Assembly: GCA_030828465.1 (NCBI GenBank)
Contig: JAURCL010000003.1
Coordinates: forward strand, 1-64,000
From: Acidimicrobiales bacterium
Lineage (GTDB): Bacteria > Actinomycetota > Acidimicrobiia > Acidimicrobiales > Ilumatobacteraceae
Reading direction: 5' to 3'
Length of the DNA: 64,000 bases
Shown: positions 33,086 through 43,800 of the stretch, piece after piece
Layout of the letters: each line of letters begins with the position of its first letter
Position numbering within the stretch: position 1 is the stretch's first letter
Position numbers and translations under genes: made by a program
The notes under the pieces: generated by a model
What the model saw: only the letters and a program-made list of their open reading frames with translations
The model's database searches: none
What the model was told of the DNA's origin: nothing

Positions 33086-36000
33086 GTGGAGTCAGCAGAA
33101 CCGGTCACCGTGGTCGGTGTCGTCGTGGTCCACGAACCCGGTGCCTGGTTCGTCGAGACACTGCGTGCCCTCCGGGCTCAGAACTACCCGGATCTGCGCT
33201 GGCTCTTCCTGATCTCGAGCGATCCCGACGGCTCCGCGACCGCCTCCATCACCGAGGTCCTCCCCAACGCCCTAGTACGACCCGTCGACCCGTCAGGGGG
33301 GTTCGCGGCCTCCGCCAACACCGTCCTCGACCTCGTCGCCGGCGATAACGGACTGTTCCTCATCTGCCACGACGACATCGCCCCCGACCCCGGCGCGGTC
33401 TCGGTACTCGTCGCTGAGTTCCACCGTTCGAACGCCGGCCTCGTCGGCCCGAAACTCGTCGACTGGCACGACCCGACCCGCTTGCAGTCGGTCGGATCCG
33501 GCCTCGACCGATTCGGCGAACCCGACTCCCCGATCGAGGAGGGCGAAGTCGATCAGGAGCAGCACGACGGCGTGCGAGACGTGTTCGTGCTCTCCAGCGC
33601 CTGCCTGCTGGCGCGCGCCGACCTCTTCCGCTCCCTCGGCGGATTCGATCGACGGGCCGGTCTCCACGGTGACGACGTCGACCTCTGCTGGCGCGCCCAC
33701 TGGGCCGGCGCCCGCGTGATCATCGCTCCCGACGCGGTGGTGCGCCACCGAGCCGACATCGAGAGCCGCCAACCCGATATCGACCACGACCGCGAGCGCG
33801 CCCGTCGTCGAATGATGACCGTGCTCAGCCTGACCGGCGCCGCCCGAGTCGCGCCGAGAACCCTCACCCTCATCGCGGTCACCCTCGCCGAGTTCGTGAT
33901 CGGCGCCTTCACCGGTCGCCTCGCCGAGGGCTGGCGCTCGCTCGCCGCCCTCGGGCACACCATCGGGCGACTGCCGGTGGTGATCGCTCGCCGTCACGAG
34001 ATCCGACTGCAGCGATCGGTCCCTGAGGCGGAGGTGATCTCCCTCCAAACCCGGGGGAGTGCGCGGCTCGCGTCGTATCTGCGGTCGCGTCAGACGGCGA
34101 CTTACGTGTCGCAGGACACCACGGTCCGGCGATGGCGCGAGCGCTCGTCGGGGCTCGGCCTCACCTGGGCAGCCGTCATCGCTCTCGTTGTCATCGGCTC
34201 GCGGGACGGCATCATCAACGGGTTCCGACCCGTCGGGGGTTTCCTCCCTCTGCCGTCCGACGCCTTCGGTTGGTTCGCCGCAATGTGGTCGTCATGGGAC
34301 CCGCGCGGAATCGGCGCCACCTCGCCGGCCCCCACCGGCTGGGGGATCCTCGGAGCACTCGACACCGCGTTGCTCTTCCACGAGGGACTCGCACTCACCG
34401 CGCTCGTGCTCGGTCTCGTGCTCCTCGGCATCCTCGGCGCCTCGCGCCTCGCCTCGGTCTTCCCGCTCTCTCGCGCTCGGATCGCCGCGATCGTGGTCTA
34501 CGCAGGAGCACCCGTCGTCGCCCGCGCCTTCGGTGCCGGAGATCTCGACGCACTGGTCCTCTACGCCTCGCTCCCTTGGATCGTCGAGCTGTTGCGGCGT
34601 ATCGCGGGGATCGCCACCGCGGACCCGGGCGCGGTGCTCGGCGACCTCCCCGACGGCCTCGACGACCCGTCACCGGTGCTGCGCCGCCGGCTGATCGCCG
34701 GTCTCATCCTCGTGACCGCCACCACCGCCGCTTTCTCGCCCTCAAGCCTCGTGGTGATCGCCGGCGTCGGCGTCACCATGGCGCTCGGCGGCCTTCTCGC
34801 CCGCGCCGACCTCGCCGTCAACGCTTGGTTTCTCGTGGCCACCCTCATCGCTGTCGTCGGCGCCTGGATAGCCAACCTCCCGTGGTCGACGACCTGGACG
34901 TCGGTCGAGCTCGTCGGGACCGCGACATCGGGTGACCGCACCGGGGTCTGGCGCTCGCTCGCCGGCGGCGACCCAGACCGGTGGTACGACCTCCTCGCCC
35001 TCGGGCTCTGGGTGCCGCTGCTGGCCGCCCTCCTCGTCAGCCGCGCCTGGCGCATGACTTGGGCGGTGCGCGGCGCGGTCACCGTGCTCGCCGCCGCGAC
35101 CATCATCGTGCTCGACGACCGCGGCCTCATCGGCCTGCCGACCCCGCCCCGCGACCAGCTGACCGTCGCGATCGCCCTTGGACTCGCCCTCGGAGCCGCC
35201 GCGATCACCGGAGGATTCAGCCTCGACGTGCTCGGTCGCGACTTCGGTTGGCGCCAGCCCCTCGCCCTGCTCGCCAACCTCGGACTCGTCATCGGTCTCG
35301 TGCCGGCTCTCGTCGCAGTGGGGGCCGGTGACTGGCGTGCGCCGCAGACGCCAACGGCGACGCTCATCGCCTCGCAGTTCCCCGCTCGCTCGGAGGTCGG
35401 CTCCTACCGCGTGCTGTGGATCGGCGACGCCCGGCTCCTGCCGGTGCCCGGCAACCCATCGGACACCGGTGTCTCCTGGGTCGTTGCCGACGGCGGACCC
35501 CTCGACCTGCGCCACGCCTCGGCGACTCCGCTCGGACCTGCCGCCGAACGCATCGAATCCGCGATCGGCCACCTCGCCGAGGGCACCACCGCGCGGGCCG
35601 GCCGGCTGCTCGCCCCGCTCGGTATCCGCTACATCGCCGTGCCCGTGGCCGACGGGGTGACCTCGCGCATCGACGACCCGCTCCCTCCTCCCGCTGGACT
35701 CGTGGCAGCACTCGCCGCCCAACTCGATATCGGGGCCATCCAGTCACCCCCCACCGTCGAGGTCTTCGTGAACCGGTCCTGGATCCCACCGGCCGCGTTC
35801 CTCACCGGTGGCACCGCCGAGGCCTCCGCCCTCGCCGGGGAGGGAAGCCTCGTGGTCGCCGATCTCAGCGGCACCTCCACCCTGGTCGACCCTCGCGGGG
35901 AAGCCGTCGATGTCGTCGACGTCGCCGCCCGGCGCGGTGCCACCTCCGCCCAGGTGCCGACCGCCGGGGTGCTCCACCTCGGCGTGCCGTTCGACGGCTC

Positions 36001-36262
36001 GTGGCGAGCCTCGCTCGACGGCGCGCCGCTCGAGTCGCGCGCCGGCTTCGGGGTGACTACCGCCTTCGACGTCCCGGGACCGGGCGTGCTCGAGATCAGC
36101 TACGACCGACCCGTCACCAGAACCCTCTGGCTCGCGCTCCTCGCGGCGATCTGGCTCGCGCTGATCGCGGCGACGCTGCGCACCCGTGGGGGATCCTCCG
36201 AGGTCCACGATCCGATCCTCGATCTCGGCCCACTCCCATCGGTCGAGGAGGGACCCCGATGA
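33086..36262 (+). CDS. Giant GT2 glycosyltransferase with C-terminal membrane module
   Basis: 1058 residues. Residues 5-290 are a GT2/rhamnosyltransferase-like GT-A domain: TVVGVVVVHEPGAWFVETL, FLICHDDIAPDPG (DxD-type), GGFDRRAGLHGDDVDLCWR. From about 350 to 740 there are some ten or more membrane helices, with FGWFAAMWSSWDPRGIGATS in an outside loop resembling GT-C proteins; the rest is an extracytoplasmic beta-rich region and a final helix near 1015. This long arrangement followed by DUF5719 is seen in actinobacteria. GTG start; ATGA overlap with the next gene. Function in cell-wall glycopolymer assembly is inferred. Confidence 0.85.
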   Translation: MESAEPVTVVGVVVVHEPGAWFVETLRALRAQNYPDLRWLFLISSDPDGSATASITEVLPNALVRPVDPSGGFAASANTVLDLVAGDNGLFLICHDDIAPDPGAVSVLVAEFHRSNAGLVGPKLVDWHDPTRLQSVGSGLDRFGEPDSPIEEGEVDQEQHDGVRDVFVLSSACLLARADLFRSLGGFDRRAGLHGDDVDLCWRAHWAGARVIIAPDAVVRHRADIESRQPDIDHDRERARRRMMTVLSLTGAARVAPRTLTLIAVTLAEFVIGAFTGRLAEGWRSLAALGHTIGRLPVVIARRHEIRLQRSVPEAEVISLQTRGSARLASYLRSRQTATYVSQDTTVRRWRERSSGLGLTWAAVIALVVIGSRDGIINGFRPVGGFLPLPSDAFGWFAAMWSSWDPRGIGATSPAPTGWGILGALDTALLFHEGLALTALVLGLVLLGILGASRLASVFPLSRARIAAIVVYAGAPVVARAFGAGDLDALVLYASLPWIVELLRRIAGIATADPGAVLGDLPDGLDDPSPVLRRRLIAGLILVTATTAAFSPSSLVVIAGVGVTMALGGLLARADLAVNAWFLVATLIAVVGAWIANLPWSTTWTSVELVGTATSGDRTGVWRSLAGGDPDRWYDLLALGLWVPLLAALLVSRAWRMTWAVRGAVTVLAAATIIVLDDRGLIGLPTPPRDQLTVAIALGLALGAAAITGGFSLDVLGRDFGWRQPLALLANLGLVIGLVPALVAVGAGDWRAPQTPTATLIASQFPARSEVGSYRVLWIGDARLLPVPGNPSDTGVSWVVADGGPLDLRHASATPLGPAAERIESAIGHLAEGTTARAGRLLAPLGIRYIAVPVADGVTSRIDDPLPPPAGLVAALAAQLDIGAIQSPPTVEVFVNRSWIPPAAFLTGGTAEASALAGEGSLVVADLSGTSTLVDPRGEAVDVVDVAARRGATSAQVPTAGVLHLGVPFDGSWRASLDGAPLESRAGFGVTTAFDVPGPGVLEISYDRPVTRTLWLALLAAIWLALIAATLRTRGGSSEVHDPILDLGPLPSVEEGPR

Positions 36263-37713
36263 ACCGGCGAGCTCCAGCGGTGGCGGTCACCGCACTAGTT
36301 GTGGCTGCCCTCGTCTGGCAGATGTCCGGAGATCCGGCGCCGGCGTCATCGATCGTGTTCTCCACCGGCGATCGGGCATGGATCCCCCAGAGCCCGGCCG
36401 ATGGTGTCCTCGAGAGCGTGTGGTACTGCCCCGGGGTGCCGGCCGGAGGCCGCGACGACGCTCTCGAGGTTGGCGGCGCCATCGCCATCGCCAACCCAAC
36501 GGCCGAGGCCACCCGAGCCCAGATCACCTTCATCAGCGACACGACGCCGAGCGAGCAGCAGGTCATCGACCTCGCTGCGAACGGCCGGGCGCTCATCGAC
36601 GTCGACTCCGAGATCGAAGCCACCTTCGCCGGAGCGGTCGTTGAGATCCTCGGGGGCGGCGGCGCGGTCGAGCAGCGGGTCTTCCATCCCGACGGCAACT
36701 CGTCGACCCCGTGCACCACTGATCTGTCATCCACCTGGTTCCTCGCCGACGGCTACACCGTCGGAGACGCCCTCCACGAGGTCATCCTCATGAACCCGGC
36801 CGACGACCAGGTGGTGGTCGACGTCGAGTTCCTCACCGACGACGGTGTTCGTCGCCCATCGGCGTACACCGGCTTCCCCGTGCCGGCGCGCTCCACCCGG
36901 ATCATCGACGTCGGTGCCGAGGGAGCAGGGGCTCGAGGGGAGTCGCGTGTCGGGGTAACCGTGACCGCCTCCCGGGGAGCTCTGCTCGTTGGACGGGCGG
37001 CGAGCGCTGGCGACGAGGCTCGTGGGGGATCCACCGTGTCGTCGGTGGCGGCCGTCACCGCCGAGCAGTGGTGGTTCGCGGCCGGTGACAAAGGGTCCGA
37101 CGCCACCGAGCGCTACAGCATCATGAACCCCGGAGAGACCGATGCGGCGGTGAGCGTCGTCTTCTTCCCCCGGGAGATCGTCAGAGGCCCAGTGGTGGTG
37201 CCCGTCACCGTTCCGGCCCGCCGAGTGATCACCATCGACACCGGAACCGTCTCAGGACTTCCCGAGGGCGCGCACGGCGCTGTCGTGTCCACCACTGACG
37301 GCTCCAGCATCGTCGTCGACCGCGCGCTCACCAGGATCGCCGATGGCCGTCGGGTGACCTCGGTGGTCCCCGGCGTGCCAAACCGACCCGACGGCGACCT
37401 GCCGACGTCATGGCTGCTGGCAGGAGGCCCGAGCGCCCCGACCCGAGCCGGTCTCAGCATCTTGAACGTCGACAACGAACCGGTCACCGTCACCGTCACC
37501 GTGCTCGGCGCTACCGGGGAGGTGCCGCTCCCTGGATTGGAAGCGATCGAGATACCCGGGACCGGGCTCGCGACCCCTGATCTCGTCGACGAGGCAGCGC
37601 TCTCGCGTCCGCTGCGAATCACGGCAACCGGTCGCGTCCTCGTGGAGCGCTCGATCCGGAGCGGCACGACCTTGCATACCTCCTGGGCGATCGCCGGGGC
37701 CGACACCCCGTAG
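36259..37713 (+). CDS. DUF5719-type extracytoplasmic protein
   Basis: 484 residues: a short N-terminal membrane segment (AVAVTALVVAALVWQM), then a secreted beta-rich domain (STWFLADGYTVGDALHEVIL; EQWWFAAGDKGSDATERYSI; LPTSWLLAGGPSAPTRAGLS mark three similar segments near residues 155, 270 and 375, each a W-F/L-x-G type strand with a following N-P or N-V-D). This matches DUF5719 proteins that sit after the large GT2 in actinobacteria. Function unknown. Translationally coupled to the GT2 gene by a 4-nt overlap. Confidence 0.78.
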   Translation: MNRRAPAVAVTALVVAALVWQMSGDPAPASSIVFSTGDRAWIPQSPADGVLESVWYCPGVPAGGRDDALEVGGAIAIANPTAEATRAQITFISDTTPSEQQVIDLAANGRALIDVDSEIEATFAGAVVEILGGGGAVEQRVFHPDGNSSTPCTTDLSSTWFLADGYTVGDALHEVILMNPADDQVVVDVEFLTDDGVRRPSAYTGFPVPARSTRIIDVGAEGAGARGESRVGVTVTASRGALLVGRAASAGDEARGGSTVSSVAAVTAEQWWFAAGDKGSDATERYSIMNPGETDAAVSVVFFPREIVRGPVVVPVTVPARRVITIDTGTVSGLPEGAHGAVVSTTDGSSIVVDRALTRIADGRRVTSVVPGVPNRPDGDLPTSWLLAGGPSAPTRAGLSILNVDNEPVTVTVTVLGATGEVPLPGLEAIEIPGTGLATPDLVDEAALSRPLRITATGRVLVERSIRSGTTLHTSWAIAGADTP

Positions 37714-37774
37714 GCGTCGATATCGCATGCCGGTAGGCCCGACGCGCGCTGGGCCTGCCTGCTAGGACAATGGC

Positions 37775-38254
37775 GTGGACCAGGACCTCGCTCGACTCCT
37801 CGCGGCCGTCGCGATCGTTGCGATCGCCGCGGGATCATCTCGAGTCATCCGAACGCGACGCGCCTCCGATCCACCCACCCAGGTCACCAAGAACATCCCG
37901 AGCCAACTCGACCGCGCCGACTTCCCAGAGGCTCGAGCGCCATGGTTGGTGACGGTGTTCACCTCCGCGTCGTGTTCGACCTGCGCCGCGGTGCTCGACA
38001 AGAGTGTCGTGCTCCGGTCCGACGATGTCGACGTGGTCGATGTCGAGTACACCACCCGAGGCGATCTGCACCGTCGCTACTCGATCGACGCCGTGCCGAC
38101 CTTGCTGATCGCCGACGACACTGGCGAGGTTCGTGCCGCGTTCGTGGGGCCGGTCACCGCGACCGATCTCTGGGCGGCCGTCGCCGAGTGCCGCGAACCG
38201 GGATCGGTCCACGGGGGCGATGCCGAGTGCGCCGGCGGTCGGGTCGACTCGTAG
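37775..38254 (+). CDS. Membrane-anchored thioredoxin-like protein
   Basis: 159 residues: N-terminal hydrophobic stretch (LARLLAAVAIVAIAAG), then a thioredoxin fold with FTSASCSTCAAVLD (CSTC redox pair, about 64-67), YSIDAVPTLLIADDTG with the cis-Pro and a C-terminal CREP...AEC extension. It is probably a membrane-tethered thiol oxidoreductase. GTG start in a 61-bp gap after DUF5719; no clean -10 hexamer at the usual spacing (TAGGACAAT is the nearest). Confidence 0.8.
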   Translation: MDQDLARLLAAVAIVAIAAGSSRVIRTRRASDPPTQVTKNIPSQLDRADFPEARAPWLVTVFTSASCSTCAAVLDKSVVLRSDDVDVVDVEYTTRGDLHRRYSIDAVPTLLIADDTGEVRAAFVGPVTATDLWAAVAECREPGSVHGGDAECAGGRVDS

Positions 38255-38264
38255 GGCGCTTCGG

Positions 38265-40256
<1,992 letters not shown>

Positions 40257-40262
40257 GGGTCC

Positions 40263-40268
40263 ATGCTA
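40263..40268 (-). promoter_or_regulatory. -10 element of ftsH
   Basis: TAGCAT on the minus strand, ending 6 nt before the ATG at 40256. Confidence 0.5.
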
Positions 40269-40300
40269 CGGCGGTCCGCGAGGGCCTGCATGATCTGGCG

Positions 40301-40306
40301 TACGGT
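40301..40306 (+). promoter_or_regulatory. -10 element of the DUF3499 gene
   Basis: TACGGT ends 7 nt before the GTG at 40314; this fixes the start downstream of a longer in-frame reading. Confidence 0.45.
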
Positions 40307-40313
40307 GTGCGAC

Positions 40314-40535
40314 GTGACGAGACACTGCTCCCGGCCCCAGTGCTCCGCCGAGGCGGCGGTCACCCTGACCTACAGCTACGGCACAGCGCAGGCCTGGCTC
40401 GACGTGCTCTCCAGCCAGCGCGAGCCCCATCTCTACGACCTCTGCGAGCGTCACGCCGAGCGGTTGTCGGTGCCGTCGGGTTGGGAGCTCGTGGATCGCC
40501 GGCGCCCAGTCATGTACTGGCGCATGGCGGGCTGA
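40314..40535 (+). CDS. DUF3499 family small zinc-ribbon-like protein
   Basis: 73 residues. TRHCSRPQCSAEAAVTLTYSYG at the start and EPHLYDLCERHAERLSVPSGW near the middle are the DUF3499 pattern, with CxxxxC and CxxH as a putative zinc site. Function unknown, found across Actinobacteria. Followed 22 nt later by the CPBP gene. Confidence 0.85.
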   Translation: MTRHCSRPQCSAEAAVTLTYSYGTAQAWLDVLSSQREPHLYDLCERHAERLSVPSGWELVDRRRPVMYWRMAG

Positions 40536-40557
40536 TCCCGTCCAACACCTCCGCCCG

Positions 40558-41265
40558 ATGACCGAGACGGTCGTGTTTCCGAGAGCTCTCGCCGCGTGGG
40601 CGGTCGCCTGGGTCATCGGCGGCGGAATCCTCGGCGCGCTCGTGCTCAGCGCGCTCGGTGGTGGGTCCGGTGAGCCACTCACACCCATCCGGCTCGCCGC
40701 GGTCGCGCTCGTCAGTTGGCTCGCCCTGCTCGGAGCGGTGGTCGCCGTGGCGAGATCCGAAGGTGTCGGATGGCTCGGTGCTGTCGGTCTTGGGACCGTG
40801 CCCCGATTCCGAATCGGTGATCTGTTGGCGGTGGTCGCCGGGATCATCGCCCAGACGGTTCTGATCCCAGCGGTCTACCTCCCGCTCCGAGCCGTGTGGC
40901 CCGACACGTTCGCGCCGGATCGGTTGAGCGACACCGCTCGCGATCTGGTCGACGCCGCCGACGGCGCCGGCATTGTGCTGCTGATCGTGGTGGTCGCCGT
41001 GGGGGCGCCGCTCGTCGAGGAGATCGTGTATCGAGGGCTGCTGCAGCGCTCTCTCGCCGCCCGTGTCGGCGGGCCCTCGGCGATCCTGCTCGTGTCGGGG
41101 CTGTTCGCCCTGATCCATCTCCGCTGGGTGGAACTCCCCGGACTGTTCGTCGCCGGGTTGCTCTTCGGACTCTGCCTGCATCGCACCGGCCGACTCGGCA
41201 CAGCGATCCTCGCTCACGCGGCGTTCAACCTGACGGGGTTGATCGCCGTGTTCGCGACCGGTTGA
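40558..41265 (+). CDS. CPBP-family intramembrane protease
   Basis: 235 residues, six or more hydrophobic helices. The three CPBP motifs are present: VEEIVYRGLLQR (EExxxR), ALIHLRWVELPG (first His), AILAHAAFNLTG (HxxxN). Related to Rce1/CAAX proteases; bacterial substrates are mostly unknown. Possibly co-transcribed with DUF3499. Confidence 0.9.
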   Translation: MTETVVFPRALAAWAVAWVIGGGILGALVLSALGGGSGEPLTPIRLAAVALVSWLALLGAVVAVARSEGVGWLGAVGLGTVPRFRIGDLLAVVAGIIAQTVLIPAVYLPLRAVWPDTFAPDRLSDTARDLVDAADGAGIVLLIVVVAVGAPLVEEIVYRGLLQRSLAARVGGPSAILLVSGLFALIHLRWVELPGLFVAGLLFGLCLHRTGRLGTAILAHAAFNLTGLIAVFATG

Positions 41266-41294
41266 ACTCCGGAGCGCCGCGAGCACCCCCGTGT

Positions 41295-41300
41295 CATGAT
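41295..41300 (+). promoter_or_regulatory. -10 element of the PTPS-related membrane gene
   Basis: CATGAT ends 9 nt before the ATG at 41310. Confidence 0.3.
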
Positions 41301-41309
41301 GAACGGGTC

Positions 41310-43796
41310 ATGGATTCCCCCACCGGACCGTTCCACTCGCTGAGGGCATGGTTCGCCCGCGACTGGGATGACGCGCGCATCTGGAGATTCGCGCTCACCT
41401 CCTTCTCGCTCGTGCTCACCACGGCGATCGTCATGAACGTCGTCCACCTCAACCCGCTCAGCCCCGGATCCGATCTCATCTTCGACGACAACACGCCGAC
41501 CGGGGGCGACTTCGGCGCGCATGTCTGGGGCCCGGCATTCCTCCGCGATCACCTGCTCCCGTCGTGGCGTCTCAACGGTTGGAGCATGGACTGGTACGCC
41601 GGCATGCCGGTCTACCGCTTCTACATGGTGCTGCCCGCGCTCGCGATCGTCCTCGTCGACATCGTCCTGCCCTACGGGGTGGCGATGAAATTGGTCGGCG
41701 TCATCGGGTTGATCACCTTCCCGATCTCCTGCTGGGCCTTCGGTCGTCTCGCGCGGTTCGCTTTCCCGATCCCAGAGCTCTTCGCCTTCGCGGGGCTCGC
41801 CTTCGTGCTCGATGAGAGCTTCACCATCTACGGCGGCAACCTCAAATCGACCATGGCCGGTGAGTTCTCCTTCTCCATCGCGCTCTCCCTCGCGATGTTC
41901 GGGCTCGGCTATGTGGCGGCAGGTCTCCGCACCGGCCGCTACCGGGTGAGAGCCTCGATCCTGATCGCTGCCGCCTGCGTGTCCCACGGCATCGTGCTGC
42001 TGTTCGTGGTGGCGGGGGCGCTGGTGTGGACGGTGGTGTGGCTCGACCGCAAACGGTTCATGTGGGCCCTCACGGTCGGTCTGACCTCGGTGCTGCTCCT
42101 GCTCTGGTGGGCCGGCCCCTTCGTGTTGAACCACGAGTTCATGACCGACATGAAGTACGGGCCGCGCCCTGAGGGTCTCGAGGATTCCTTCTGGGACATG
42201 TTCTTCCCGCTGACCACCGCCCTCGACTTCGTCATCACCGGTCTCGCCGTCATCGGTCTCGCCTGGTGCCTGCTCCGCCGTCATCTGGATGGGGTCGCCC
42301 TCGGCGCCCTCGGACTGGTGCTGTGCGCCGGGGTGTACGTCGCCCGCGACTCGCTGCCGGTCATCGGCCTGCTCTGGAACCCGCGGCTTCTGCCATTCGT
42401 CTACCTCGTTCGCTACCTGCTCATGATGGTCGGCGTAGCCGCGGTGCTCCGCGTCGGTTGGAACACCATCGCCGACCGTCGGGCCACCACCGAACTGGGG
42501 GTGCGCGGAGCGACGGTCAGCGGATTGATCGGAGCACTCGGGGTGTTGATCGTGGTCGGGTTCATGTACCAGGTGCTCCCTGGGGGCGGCCTGACCAGCC
42601 ACAACGGTGTCACCGTGTACGGGTGGGGGCCGTTCAAGGCCACCCAATCGAATGTGCGGGCCTCGGGTGATGGTTGGGCCTCCTACAACTTCACCGGATA
42701 CGAGGGTCGCGGCGCCGCCTACGCGGAGTACCACGCGGTGGTCACCACGATGGACGACCTCGGAGCTGAGCGAGGCTGCGGGCGCGCGCTCTGGGAAAAC
42801 AGCCCCGATAACGGTCAATACGGCACGACGATGGCGCTCATGCTGTTGCCGTTCTGGACCGATGGCTGCATCGGGTCCATGGAAGCGGTCTATTTCGAGG
42901 CATCGGGCACCACGCCGTATTCATTCTTGGCCACGGCGGCCATCTCGAAGCAGTCCTCCAACCCGGTTCGCGAGCTGCGCTACGTCGACAACAACGGACC
43001 GGTCGCCGTCGACCACCTCCAAGATCTCGGCGTGCGTTACGCCATGGCGCGCACCCCCGAGGCCAAGGCCGAACTGGCCGCTCAGGCTGAACTCACCCTT
43101 GTGGCCACGTCGCCACCGTGGGCGATCTACGAGGTTGCCGAATCTGAGATGGTCGTCGGGCTCGACCGGCAGCCGGTAGTGGTCCGCGAGCGGTCGGGCG
43201 ATCAGCGCGAGCGGCATCTCGAACTCGGCACCTCATGGTTCCAGAACCGTGGCGATTGGCCGGCGCTGCCAGCCGACGACGGTCCCGAGTCGTGGCAGCG
43301 CATCGACGCGGTCATCGATCTTGAGCGCCGTCAGGGCGAACCCGGCGAGCGGGGCCGGCGAGTGGACATCGTCGTCCCGGCCACGGGCGTCTCTGTGATC
43401 GACCTGCCCGAGGTCACGGTTTCGGATGTCAAGGTCGAACAGCAGTCGCTCTCGTTCTCGGTCGACCGGGTCGGCGTCCCGGTGCTCGTCCGCATGAGCT
43501 ACTTCCCCAATTGGGAGGTGTCCGGAGCGGACGGCCCCTATCGCGTCGCACCCAACTCGATGGTGGTCGTGCCGACGAGCGAGCGGGTCGAGCTCGCCTA
43601 CGGGCGAACCGCGGTCGACTACGCGACGCTCCTCGCCACCTTGATCGGCATCGTGCTGTGTGTGGTGTGGCGTCGACGCGGCGACGTCGAGGTCGACGCG
43701 GTCGTCGGCGGTGAGCTGCCGGGACCGGCCGCGGACTCTCGCCGAATCCAGGCGATCGACACCACTGAGGCCGCCGACGCCGTCGATAGCGTCTGA
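41310..43796 (+). CDS. PTPS-related/YfhO-like multispanning membrane protein (GT-C-like)
   Basis: 828 residues. Helices from FALTSFSLVLTTAIVMNVVHL onward, about twelve in the first 430 residues, with an outside loop GGDFGAHVWGPAFLRDHLLP that resembles the acidic loop of GT-C enzymes, followed by a large extracytoplasmic domain and a last helix near residue 775 (YATLLATLIGIVLCVVW). The C-terminal strand SYFPNWEVSGADGPYRVAPN is typical of YfhO-like proteins. A role in glycan transfer is inferred. Four nt before manB. Confidence 0.8.
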   Translation: MDSPTGPFHSLRAWFARDWDDARIWRFALTSFSLVLTTAIVMNVVHLNPLSPGSDLIFDDNTPTGGDFGAHVWGPAFLRDHLLPSWRLNGWSMDWYAGMPVYRFYMVLPALAIVLVDIVLPYGVAMKLVGVIGLITFPISCWAFGRLARFAFPIPELFAFAGLAFVLDESFTIYGGNLKSTMAGEFSFSIALSLAMFGLGYVAAGLRTGRYRVRASILIAAACVSHGIVLLFVVAGALVWTVVWLDRKRFMWALTVGLTSVLLLLWWAGPFVLNHEFMTDMKYGPRPEGLEDSFWDMFFPLTTALDFVITGLAVIGLAWCLLRRHLDGVALGALGLVLCAGVYVARDSLPVIGLLWNPRLLPFVYLVRYLLMMVGVAAVLRVGWNTIADRRATTELGVRGATVSGLIGALGVLIVVGFMYQVLPGGGLTSHNGVTVYGWGPFKATQSNVRASGDGWASYNFTGYEGRGAAYAEYHAVVTTMDDLGAERGCGRALWENSPDNGQYGTTMALMLLPFWTDGCIGSMEAVYFEASGTTPYSFLATAAISKQSSNPVRELRYVDNNGPVAVDHLQDLGVRYAMARTPEAKAELAAQAELTLVATSPPWAIYEVAESEMVVGLDRQPVVVRERSGDQRERHLELGTSWFQNRGDWPALPADDGPESWQRIDAVIDLERRQGEPGERGRRVDIVVPATGVSVIDLPEVTVSDVKVEQQSLSFSVDRVGVPVLVRMSYFPNWEVSGADGPYRVAPNSMVVVPTSERVELAYGRTAVDYATLLATLIGIVLCVVWRRRGDVEVDAVVGGELPGPAADSRRIQAIDTTEAADAVDSV
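43787..43792 (+). promoter_or_regulatory. -10-like element of manB inside the previous gene
   Basis: TAGCGT ends 8 nt before the manB ATG and lies within the last codons of the upstream gene. Confidence 0.35.
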
Positions 43797-43800
43797 CGCC

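Noticed and set aside
41214-42818. 534-codon antisense frame opposite the PTPS-related gene
   Set aside because: Glu/His/Arg-rich low-complexity translation with no motifs; the plus-strand gene has clear membrane helices.
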